64,000 nucleotides of DNA. Source: Neorhizobium galegae bv. officinalis. GTDB lineage: Bacteria; Pseudomonadota; Alphaproteobacteria; Rhizobiales; Rhizobiaceae. A program made the position numbers and the translations under genes. Shown here in pieces: positions 55,073 to 64,000 of the stretch. How positions within the stretch are numbered: the first letter of the stretch is position 1; every line of letters starts with the position of its first letter. Under the pieces are notes generated by a model. It was given only the letters and a program-made list of their open reading frames with translations. It was not told where the DNA came from and searched no databases. The stretch is from contig CCRI01000003.1 in assembly GCA_000985875.1 (NCBI GenBank), positions 248,001 to 312,000 of the forward strand, written 5' to 3'.

Positions 55073-56434
55073 ATGAAGGCATCATTTTGGATCGGTACGG
55101 CGCTGGCAGCGCTTCTTGCCGGTGGCGCGGTCGCCCAGGAGCTGAAGTTCGCGCCCGGCCAGGATTCGAAATTTAACTGGAAGAGCTATGAGGATTTCAA
55201 GGCTGCCCACGCCAATCTCAAAGGGCAGAACCTGACGCTCTTCGGCCCCTGGCGCGGCGAGGACGAGGTGCTGTTCAACAGCGTTCTCGCGTATTTCAAT
55301 GCCGCGACCGGCATCAACGGCCGCTATTCCTCCTCGGAAAATTACGAACAGCAGATCGTCATCGACACGCAGGCCGGTTCTCCGCCGAACATCGCCATCA
55401 TTCCGCAACCCGGCCTCCTGGCCGATCTTGCCGCCAAGGGGTTCCTGACCTCGCTCGGCCAGGAGAACTCCGACTGGGTCAAGACCAACTATGGCTCGGG
55501 CGGGGACTGGATCCGTTACGGCACCTACAAGGGCAAGGACGGCAAGGAGGCGTATTTCGGCTTCCCCTTCAAGGCCGATTTCAAATCCATGGTCTGGTAT
55601 GTGCCCGAAAACTTCGAAGAAGCGGGTTACGAAGTTCCGAAGACCATGGAGGACCTGATCAAGCTCAGCGATCAGATCGTCGCGGATGGCGGTGTTCCAT
55701 GGTGCATCGGTCTCGGTTCCGGCGGCGCGACGGGCTGGCCGGCGACCGACTGGGTCGAGGACATGATGCTGCGCACCCAGAAACCGGAAGTCTACGACAA
55801 GTGGGTGAGCAACGAAGTCAAGTTCAACGATCCGGCCGTTGTCGGCGCGATCGATGAATTCGGCAAGTTCGCCAAAAATCCGAAATATGTGAGCGGCGGC
55901 GTTGCGGCCGTTTCCTCCACCGACTTCCGCGACAGCCCGAAGGGCCTCTTCGGCATTCCGCCGAAATGCTACCTGCATCATCAGGCATCCTTCGTTCCGT
56001 CCTTCTTCCCGCCGGAGACCAAGCTCGGCACCGATGCCGACTTCTTCTACCTGCCCACCTATGCTTCGAAGCCGGAGCTCGGAAAGCCGGTCCTCGGCGC
56101 CGGCACGATGTTTGCCATCACCAAGGATTCGCCCGCCGCCAAGGCGTTCATTGACTTCCTGAAGACGCCGATCGCCCACGAGGTGTGGATGGCGCAGTCG
56201 TCGTTCCTGACCCCCTTCAAGGGTGCAAATTCGAATGCCTATGCCAACGAGGTGCTGAAGAAGCAGGGCGAACTTCTGACCACCGCCACGACATTCCGCT
56301 TCGACGCCTCGGACCTGATGCCTGGCAAGATCGGCGCCGGGGCGTTCTGGACCGGCATGGTCGACTATGTCGGCGGCAAGGACGCCAAGACCGTGGCGAC
56401 CGATATCCAGAAGGCGTGGGACGGCCTGAAATAA
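55073..56434 (+). CDS. aglE: AglE, periplasmic alpha-glucoside-binding protein
   Basis: 453 aa with a Sec signal peptide (cleavage likely after A-V-A, residue ~22). Family 1 solute-binding protein features: Y-F-N-A-A-T-G-I-N, P-P-N-I-A-I-I-P-Q-P-G-L-L-A-D-L-A, W-P-A-T-D-W-V-E-D. First gene of the agl operon, which imports sucrose, maltose and trehalose in S. meliloti. The GGGAGG ribosome site lies 8 bases before the ATG. In S. meliloti the repressor aglR precedes aglE; here folD does. Confidence 0.92.
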   Translation: MKASFWIGTALAALLAGGAVAQELKFAPGQDSKFNWKSYEDFKAAHANLKGQNLTLFGPWRGEDEVLFNSVLAYFNAATGINGRYSSSENYEQQIVIDTQAGSPPNIAIIPQPGLLADLAAKGFLTSLGQENSDWVKTNYGSGGDWIRYGTYKGKDGKEAYFGFPFKADFKSMVWYVPENFEEAGYEVPKTMEDLIKLSDQIVADGGVPWCIGLGSGGATGWPATDWVEDMMLRTQKPEVYDKWVSNEVKFNDPAVVGAIDEFGKFAKNPKYVSGGVAAVSSTDFRDSPKGLFGIPPKCYLHHQASFVPSFFPPETKLGTDADFFYLPTYASKPELGKPVLGAGTMFAITKDSPAAKAFIDFLKTPIAHEVWMAQSSFLTPFKGANSNAYANEVLKKQGELLTTATTFRFDASDLMPGKIGAGAFWTGMVDYVGGKDAKTVATDIQKAWDGLK

Positions 56435-56525
56435 GCCTCCCCTCAGGCGGCCATCTTACGACCGCGCCGGATGCCGGCGCGGTCCAATCAAAAGCTACGC
56501 ATAAAACCGTGAAAAGGGGAGAGCC

Positions 56526-57539
56526 ATGATATCGCAGATCGTTTCAGCCGTCGGCGTCGTGATCGCCGGCGTTTTCGTCTGTGCCTTATATTACTGGCTT
56601 TCCGACAGGATACTGCAGATCGTCTTTCCCGTGCCGGTGGACAATGTCCGCTCCGCCTCCGTCAATCTCAACCGCCGCGCCATGGTGCGTCCCTGGTTGT
56701 TTCTCGGTCCGGCGCTGATCCTGCTGGTCGTTTATCTGGTTTACCCGGTCGTCGCCACCTTCATACTTTCCTTTTACGACCGGTCGGGCGGCAACTTCGT
56801 CGGCCTCGCGAATTATCGCTGGGCACTCCAGGACGCGCAGTTCCGCCAGTCTATCTTCAACAACATCCTCTGGCTCGCCGTGGTCCCAGCGGCCTGCACC
56901 TTCTTCGGCCTCGTCATCGCGGTGCTGACCGACCGTATCTGGTGGGGCAATATCGCCAAAAGCCTGATCTTCATGCCGATGGCGATTTCTTTCGTCGGTG
57001 CTTCGGTCATCTGGAAGTTCATCTACGAATATCGCGGCGGCAGTGAAACGCAGATCGGCCTCCTCAATGCCATCGTGCAGGCCATTGGCGGCTCGCCGCA
57101 GGTATGGATTTCGCTGCCGTTCTGGAACAACTTCTTCCTGATGGCGATCCTGATCTGGATCCAGACGGGCTTTGCCATGGTCATCCTCTCGGCCGCCCTT
57201 CGAGGCATCCCCGAGGAGACGATCGAGGCGGCGGTGATCGACGGCGCCAGCGGCTGGCAGATCTTCTGGAAGATCATGGTGCCGCAGATCTGGGGCACGA
57301 TAGCCGTGGTCTGGACGACGATCACCATTCTTGTGCTGAAGGTCTTCGACATCGTGCTGACCATGACCAACGGCCAGTGGAACACCATGGTTCTCGCAAA
57401 CCTGATGTTCGACTGGATGTTCCGTGGCGGGGGCGACAGCGGCCGAAGTGCTGTCATCGCGCTGATCATCATGGCGGCCGTCACCCCGATCATGATCTGG
57501 AACATCCGCCAGGCGAACAAGGAAATGGGAGGCCATTGA
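56526..57539 (+). CDS. aglF: AglF, alpha-glucoside ABC permease
   Basis: 337 aa, with two membrane helices before the usual MalF-type six-helix core and the EAA loop (E-A-A-V-I-D-G-A-S-G-W-Q-I-F-W-K-I-M-V-P). Pairs with AglG. One base before aglG. Confidence 0.93.
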   Translation: MISQIVSAVGVVIAGVFVCALYYWLSDRILQIVFPVPVDNVRSASVNLNRRAMVRPWLFLGPALILLVVYLVYPVVATFILSFYDRSGGNFVGLANYRWALQDAQFRQSIFNNILWLAVVPAACTFFGLVIAVLTDRIWWGNIAKSLIFMPMAISFVGASVIWKFIYEYRGGSETQIGLLNAIVQAIGGSPQVWISLPFWNNFFLMAILIWIQTGFAMVILSAALRGIPEETIEAAVIDGASGWQIFWKIMVPQIWGTIAVVWTTITILVLKVFDIVLTMTNGQWNTMVLANLMFDWMFRGGGDSGRSAVIALIIMAAVTPIMIWNIRQANKEMGGH

Positions 57540-57540
57540 G

Positions 57541-58698
57541 ATGAGTGCAGCCGCTAGCCTCCGCCGTATCGGCCTTCCGCGCCTTATCGTCCACGTCTCC
57601 GTCCTCGTCATCTGCATCATCTGGCTCATCCCGACGCTCGGCATCCTGGTCACCTCCTTCCGGGAAGCGGGCCAGATCACCGCATCGGGCTGGTGGACGG
57701 CCTTTACGGGCGCCGCCGAGACGAGTGCCGCACGCCTCGGCGAGCCTTCAACCGCCAGGCAGGAAGGCCCGAACTACGTGATTTCCGGCTCGGTCTTCGA
57801 GGGGGGGAAGGGCGGCACCGTGCGTGCTTTCGGCACCCGCGTTGCCGCGCCGACGGAATTTACCGCCGGACAGCCCGCCGATATCGGCAACGGCGAGACG
57901 CTGACCATCAACGAGGACGGCAGCTATACCTATTCCAAGAACGCGCCTTTCGAGGGCCGCGGCAAGCGCGTTTACTTGTCCGTTGCCACTCCGCCATCGT
58001 TCACGACCGAGAACTACCGCACGGTGCTGACCTCCCAAGGTATCGGCCAGTCCTTCGTCAACTCGCTGACGGTCGCGGTTCCCGCGACCATCATTCCGAT
58101 CCTGATCGCAGCCTTTGCGGCCTACGCTCTGTCCTGGATGGAGTTTCCCGGGCGCGCCCTCATCATCGCCCTGGTGGTCGGGCTGATCGTCGTTCCCTTG
58201 CAGATGTCGCTCATTCCGCTTCTGAAGATGTATAACGAGATCGGCAATTTCTTCGGGGTATCGTCTCGCAGTTATGCGGGTATCTGGCTTGCGCATTCCG
58301 CCTTCGGCATGCCGCTCGCGATCTATCTCCTGCGCAACTACATTTCCGGCCTGCCGCGGGAAATCATCGAATCCGCGCGCGTCGATGGCGCCAGCGATTT
58401 CGAAATCTTCGTCAAGATCATCCTGCCGCTGTCATTTCCGGCGCTCGCGTCCTTCTCGATCTTCCAGTTCCTCTGGACATGGAACGACCTCCTCGTCGCC
58501 ATGGTCTTCCTCGGCACCGGCAAGGACCAGTTGGTCCTAACCGGCGCCCTGAATGCACTTCTGGGCTCAATGGGGGGAAAGTGGGAAATCCTGACAGCTT
58601 CAGCCTTCATAACAATCGTCGTGCCGATTATCGTCTTTTTCGCCTTGCAACGGTATTTGGTTCGCGGCCTGCTCGCCGGCTCCGTCAAGGGCGGCTGA
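57541..58698 (+). CDS. aglG: AglG, alpha-glucoside ABC permease
   Basis: 385 aa MalG-type permease. EAA loop E-S-A-R-V-D-G-A-S-D-F-E-I-F; helices at about 14–38 and from 170 on. Between helix 1 and 2 is a ~115-residue periplasmic insertion (45–160) with a beta-rich part (N-G-E-T-L-T-I-N-E-D-G-S-Y-T-Y). This makes it longer than MalG (296 aa), but it is normal for AglG. Confidence 0.93.
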   Translation: MSAAASLRRIGLPRLIVHVSVLVICIIWLIPTLGILVTSFREAGQITASGWWTAFTGAAETSAARLGEPSTARQEGPNYVISGSVFEGGKGGTVRAFGTRVAAPTEFTAGQPADIGNGETLTINEDGSYTYSKNAPFEGRGKRVYLSVATPPSFTTENYRTVLTSQGIGQSFVNSLTVAVPATIIPILIAAFAAYALSWMEFPGRALIIALVVGLIVVPLQMSLIPLLKMYNEIGNFFGVSSRSYAGIWLAHSAFGMPLAIYLLRNYISGLPREIIESARVDGASDFEIFVKIILPLSFPALASFSIFQFLWTWNDLLVAMVFLGTGKDQLVLTGALNALLGSMGGKWEILTASAFITIVVPIIVFFALQRYLVRGLLAGSVKGG

Positions 58699-58727
58699 TC
58701 AACATCGAACGACAACAGGATTTTTGA

Positions 58728-60383
58728 ATGAGCGTTTCCGCAGAAGCTCCCGCAGCACCGGACAAGGACTGGTGGCGTGGGGCCGTTATTTATCAGATTT
58801 ACCCGCGCTCCTATCAGGACTCGAACGGCGACGGCATCGGCGATCTGAAGGGCATCACCGCCCGCCTGCCGCATGTGGCAGCGCTCGGCGCGGACGCCAT
58901 CTGGATTTCGCCTTTCTTCCCGTCACCGATGCGGGATTTCGGTTACGACGTCTCGAACTACACGGATGTCGATCCGATGTTCGGCTCGCTGTCGGATTTC
59001 GACGGTCTGATCGCCGAAGCGCACCGGCTCGGCATCAAGGTGATGATCGACCTCGTCATGTCGCACAGCTCCGACCAGCATGCCTGGTTCATCGAGAGCC
59101 GGTCGAGCCGCTTCAATCCCAAGGCCGACTGGTATGTCTGGGCCGATGCGAAGCCGGACGGCACGCCGCCGAACAACTGGCTGTCGATCTTCGGCGGATC
59201 GGCTTGGGCTTGGGATCCGACCCGCATGCAGTACTACATGCACAATTTCCTGACATCGCAGCCGGACCTCAACCTGCATAATGCGGAGGTCCAGGACGCG
59301 CTGCTCGACATGACCCGCTTCTGGCTGAAGCGCGGCGTCGACGGTTTCCGCCTCGACACCATCAATTTCTACTTCCACGACAAGGAACTGCGCGACAACC
59401 CGGCGCTCGATCCCTCGCGCCGCAACGCCTCCACTGCGCCGGCCGTGAACCCCTATAACTTCCAGGAGCATCTCTACGACAAGAACCGGCCGGAGAACCT
59501 GGAATTCCTGAGGCGCTTCCGCGCCGTGCTCGACGAGTTCCCGGCGATTGCCGCCGTCGGCGAAGTCGGCGACAGCCAGCGCGGCCTGGAAATCGTCGGC
59601 GAATACACGTCCGGCAACGACAAGATGCAGATGTGCTACGCGTTCGAGTTCCTGGCGCCCGATCCGCTGACGCCGGCGCGGGTCTCCGAGGTACAGAAAG
59701 CGTTCTCGGTGGCTGCACCGGACGGCTGGGCCTGCTGGGCCTTTTCCAACCACGACGTGGTGCGCCATGTGAGCCGCTGGGGCCACGACGTGCTCGATCG
59801 CGACGGCTACGCCAAGATGGCATCCGCTATCCTGATGTCCCAGCGCGGCTCGGTCTGCATCTATCAGGGCGAGGAACTCGGCCTGACCGAAGCAGACATC
59901 GCCTATGCCGACCTGCAGGATCCCTACGGCATCCAGTTCTGGCCGGAATTCAAGGGCCGCGACGGTTGCCGCACCCCGATGGTCTGGGACAGCCAGGCAC
60001 TGCAGGCGGGCTTCTCCACGGCGGAAAAAACCTGGCTGCCGATCCCGGTCGAACATCAGCTTCGGGCCGTGGGTGCCCAATATGGCGACCCGGCCTCGGT
60101 GCTCGAGCAGTACCGGCGTTTCCTCGCCTTCCGCAAGCAGCACCCGGCCTTTGCCAAGGGCGACATCGAGTTCCTGGCCGAAGACGGCGCCGTTCTCGGT
60201 TACAAGCGCCGATATGGCAACGAGACGGTGCTCTGCCTGTTCAACATGAGCGCGGCGGAAACGGCAACCGAGCTGCCGGCCGGCGACTGGGAAGTGCTGA
60301 CCGGCCACGGCTTCGAGAGTGGGCTGGAAGGCAGGCGAGTGGAATTACCGGCCTGGGGGGCGTTCTTCGCCCATCACGCATAA
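58728..60383 (+). CDS. aglA: AglA, cytoplasmic alpha-glucosidase (GH13)
   Basis: 551 aa. GH13 blocks in order: D-L-V-M-S-H-S-S; G-F-R-L-D-T-I with nucleophile Asp; A-V-G-E-V-G-D with acid/base Glu; F-S-N-H-D-V-V-R-H. Opening G-A-V-I-Y-Q-I-Y-P-R-S-Y-Q-D is typical of oligo-1,6-glucosidase-like enzymes. No signal peptide, so it hydrolyses imported alpha-glucosides inside the cell. The glucose then feeds the Entner-Doudoroff route (edd at 62101–63918). Confidence 0.95.
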   Translation: MSVSAEAPAAPDKDWWRGAVIYQIYPRSYQDSNGDGIGDLKGITARLPHVAALGADAIWISPFFPSPMRDFGYDVSNYTDVDPMFGSLSDFDGLIAEAHRLGIKVMIDLVMSHSSDQHAWFIESRSSRFNPKADWYVWADAKPDGTPPNNWLSIFGGSAWAWDPTRMQYYMHNFLTSQPDLNLHNAEVQDALLDMTRFWLKRGVDGFRLDTINFYFHDKELRDNPALDPSRRNASTAPAVNPYNFQEHLYDKNRPENLEFLRRFRAVLDEFPAIAAVGEVGDSQRGLEIVGEYTSGNDKMQMCYAFEFLAPDPLTPARVSEVQKAFSVAAPDGWACWAFSNHDVVRHVSRWGHDVLDRDGYAKMASAILMSQRGSVCIYQGEELGLTEADIAYADLQDPYGIQFWPEFKGRDGCRTPMVWDSQALQAGFSTAEKTWLPIPVEHQLRAVGAQYGDPASVLEQYRRFLAFRKQHPAFAKGDIEFLAEDGAVLGYKRRYGNETVLCLFNMSAAETATELPAGDWEVLTGHGFESGLEGRRVELPAWGAFFAHHA

Positions 60384-60401
60384 CGACAAAGGGGAGGAAT
60401 C

Positions 60402-61490
60402 ATGGCTGGCGTCATTCTGAAGGATATTCGCAAGGCCTATGGCCAGGTGAAGGTGCTGCATGGCATCGACCTGGAGATCACCCAGGGCGAGTTCGTGGTC
60501 TTCGTCGGCCCGTCGGGCTGCGGCAAGTCCACGCTGCTGCGGATGATCTCCGGCCTGGAAAGCATCACCAGCGGCGAGATGTTCATCGACGGCCAGCTCG
60601 TCAATGACGTGCCGCCGTCGCGGCGCGGCATCGCCATGGTGTTCCAGTCCTACGCGCTCTATCCGCATATGACGGTCTACGACAACATGGCCTTCGGCAT
60701 GCGGATCGCCAAGGAAAGCCGGGACGAGATCGACCGCCGGGTGCGTGCGGCGGCCGATATCCTCCAGCTCACGCCCTATCTCGATCGCCTGCCGAAGGCC
60801 CTGTCCGGCGGCCAGCGCCAGCGCGTCGCCATCGGCCGCGCCATCTGCCGCGATCCCAAGGTCTTCCTGTTCGATGAGCCGCTTTCCAATCTCGACGCGG
60901 CCTTGCGCGTCGCAACCCGCATCGAGATCGCCAAGCTCAAGGATTCGATGCCGGACACCACGATGGTCTATGTGACGCACGACCAGGTGGAGGCGATGAC
61001 GCTCGCCGACCGCATCGTCGTGCTTTCGGCCGGCCGGATCGAACAGGTGGGCGCCCCGCTCGAACTCTATGAGCGGCCGCAGAACCTCTTTGTCGCCCGC
61101 TTCATCGGCTCGCCGGCGATGAACATCATCCCGGCCACCGTGACGGAGACGGGCGAGGCGACCACGGTGTCGCTGAAGGGTGGAAAATCGGTGCGTGTGC
61201 CGGTGCCGACCGCGGCTTCTGAAAAGGGCAAGACCGCCAGTTTCGGGGTGCGGCCGGAAGATTTGTCGATTGCCTCAGGCGAGGACTACCTCTTCGAAGG
61301 CCAGATCGGAATCATCGAGGCGCTCGGCGAGGTGACGCTGCTTTATATCGAAGGCTTGGTTGATCAAGAGCCGATCATTGCCAAGATCCCGGGCATTCTG
61401 CAGGTGAAGAAAGGCGAGACAATGCGCTTCTCGGCAGATCTCAAGAAACTGCACCTTTTCGATGCGGAAGGTAAGGCCTATCGCCTCTAG
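60402..61490 (+). CDS. aglK: AglK, alpha-glucoside ABC ATPase
   Basis: 362 aa. Walker A G-P-S-G-C-G-K-S-T at 36–44, signature L-S-G-G-Q-R-Q at 134–140, Walker B F-L-F-D-E-P at 155–160, and a C-terminal TOBE/MalK regulatory domain (about 240–362). Energises AglF/AglG. GGGGAGG before the ATG. Confidence 0.96.
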   Translation: MAGVILKDIRKAYGQVKVLHGIDLEITQGEFVVFVGPSGCGKSTLLRMISGLESITSGEMFIDGQLVNDVPPSRRGIAMVFQSYALYPHMTVYDNMAFGMRIAKESRDEIDRRVRAAADILQLTPYLDRLPKALSGGQRQRVAIGRAICRDPKVFLFDEPLSNLDAALRVATRIEIAKLKDSMPDTTMVYVTHDQVEAMTLADRIVVLSAGRIEQVGAPLELYERPQNLFVARFIGSPAMNIIPATVTETGEATTVSLKGGKSVRVPVPTAASEKGKTASFGVRPEDLSIASGEDYLFEGQIGIIEALGEVTLLYIEGLVDQEPIIAKIPGILQVKKGETMRFSADLKKLHLFDAEGKAYRL

Positions 61491-61666
61491 GAGTAACCAT
61501 CCGTTTACTGTGATTTTGCGATCTGCATTTGGAGTTGTTCTGATTTGGGACTTCAAAACGCTCTGTTAAATTTCGCCGGCTAGGCTTCCTTCATAAGCAA
61601 TGGAGGGATGTCGTGAGCGCGACTCCAAGTAACAGAAATCACTTTTTGAACAAGGAAGAGTCTTTC

Positions 61667-62023
61667 ATGTACGACCGGGAAGCCCGGTTCAAAATGGAAG
61701 ACACGATGAACGCGGCGCGTATCGAGTATACGGAAAACGGCGTGATGAACATGGCGCAGCGCCGCTGTGACGTCATCCGTATCTCGATGAGCGGCGCGGT
61801 CCTCGGCATCCTGACCCAGTATAATCTGCCGAAGCAGTTTTATCTCGATATTCCCGACGCGCGCATCTCCAAGGTCGGCTGCCTGCTGATGCGCACCAAC
61901 GCCAACAACACGATCGAGGTGCGTTTCCTGTCGCTGCTCAAGCAGAAGGAACTGGACCGCATCTTCATCTTCTCCACCCATCCGAACCATCGCGACCGGA
62001 CGCTGGATATCCGCTCCTGGTAA
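61667..62023 (+). CDS. Small PilZ-like protein (tentative)
   Basis: 118 aa from the ATG at 61667 behind AAGGAAGAG. A GTG at 61613 behind GGAGGG would add 18 residues and is a real alternative. The fold pattern fits a single PilZ domain: M-A-Q-R-R-C-D-V-I-R-I-S-M-S-G-A-V-L-G-I, where R-I-S-x-S-G-A resembles the D/N-x-S-x-x-G loop, then beta strands to V-R-F-L-S. The usual Arg-x-x-x-Arg and the loop Asp are not clear, so c-di-GMP binding is uncertain. It stands alone between agl and edd. Confidence 0.5.
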   Translation: MYDREARFKMEDTMNAARIEYTENGVMNMAQRRCDVIRISMSGAVLGILTQYNLPKQFYLDIPDARISKVGCLLMRTNANNTIEVRFLSLLKQKELDRIFIFSTHPNHRDRTLDIRSW

Positions 62024-62047
62024 CCCGTTCTGATGACTTGAAATGGC

Positions 62048-62071
62048 AACGGCGGCTCCACGGCCGCCGTT
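62048..62071. terminator. Convergent terminator-like hairpin before edd
   Basis: AACGGCGGC, 6-base loop, GCCGCCGTT between converging genes. T-run weak (TCTCGTTTC). Confidence 0.6.
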
Positions 62072-62100
62072 CTCGTTTCTGCATATGACAATCAGCCTGT

Positions 62101-63918
<1,818 letters not shown>

Positions 63919-64000
63919 GATCTTGTCCTCTTGTGCTCAACCCCGGCTTGGGAGGGCAGGACCTTCGGAAAGGCCCTAAGCCACCGGGATTGCTCGCGTT

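Noticed and set aside
57541..58698. Fusion or foreign domain inserted in AglG
   Set aside because: The ~115-residue periplasmic loop is a normal feature of AglG permeases, so not reported as new.

Overview
The window reads as chromosomal DNA of a Rhizobiaceae alphaproteobacterium (Rhizobium/Neorhizobium/Agrobacterium/Ensifer group). It is GC-rich. It carries a VisN/VisR–Rem flagellar hierarchy, a MotB/MotC/MotD/MotE motor set, FlaF/FlbT flagellin regulators and tandem 'complex' flagellins, followed by an aglEFGAK alpha-glucoside operon and an Entner-Doudoroff edd gene. This order closely follows the known flagellar/agl/edd region of Sinorhizobium meliloti.

Layout. 1–920: end of visN, then visR (class I regulators). 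966–6272 (minus): motA-fliM-fliN-fliG-flhB-unknown, the C-ring, stator and export-switch operon. 6473–15454 (plus): unknown (DUF1217 type), flgF, fliI, unknown, flgB, flgC, fliE, flgG, flgA, flgI, motE, flgH, fliL, mostly overlapping or nearly so. 15576–23198 (minus): an eight-gene sugar-nucleotide and glycan island between fliL and fliP: GT2, rfbF, rfbG, an RfbC-like epimerase, a C-methyltransferase, a reductase, a second methyltransferase and a CmcI-type methyltransferase. 23528–24265: fliP. 24326–26266 (minus): a TPR plus GT41 (OGT/SPINDLY-type) protein glycosyltransferase, divergent from the flagellins. 26596–34060: five tandem flagellin genes, each with its own leader, four followed by an intrinsic terminator. 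34329–39663: FliH-like gene, motB, motC, motD/fliK, lytic transglycosylase. 39944–51278: rem, flgE, flgK, flgL, flaF, flbT, flgD, fliQ, flhA, fliR, FliJ-like, rod-binding FlgJ-like, FlgN-like and a membrane-anchored unknown. 51458–53913: two polysaccharide-type genes. 54034–54933: folD. 55073–61490: aglEFGAK. 61667–62023: a PilZ-like protein. 62101–63918 (minus): edd.

Most interesting: the island encodes the first steps to a CDP-6-deoxyhexose (cytidylyltransferase plus 4,6-dehydratase), then an epimerase, a TcaB9-type sugar C-methyltransferase, a 4-keto reductase and two further methyltransferases, with no RfbH-like 3-deoxygenase. It separates fliL from fliP, which are neighbours in relatives, and a 12-base copy of the fliL 3' end remains just before the fliP start. 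A TPR-GT41 enzyme resembling the FlmG class sits next to the flagellin array. I propose that the island and the GT41 enzyme modify flagellin (or another envelope glycan) with a branched, methylated 6-deoxyhexose. The enzyme families are clear; the product and target are inference.

Flagellin control: three flagellin genes share a perfect GTTAACC(A)-spacer-(T)GGTTAAC dyad upstream, and all five share a GCATGATGC / CCGGTGAA-TCCGGAATG type module closer to the gene. A TGGTTAAC half-site also lies upstream of rem, whose product has Glu where the receiver phospho-Asp is expected. No tRNA, rRNA, CRISPR array, transposase or integrase was seen.
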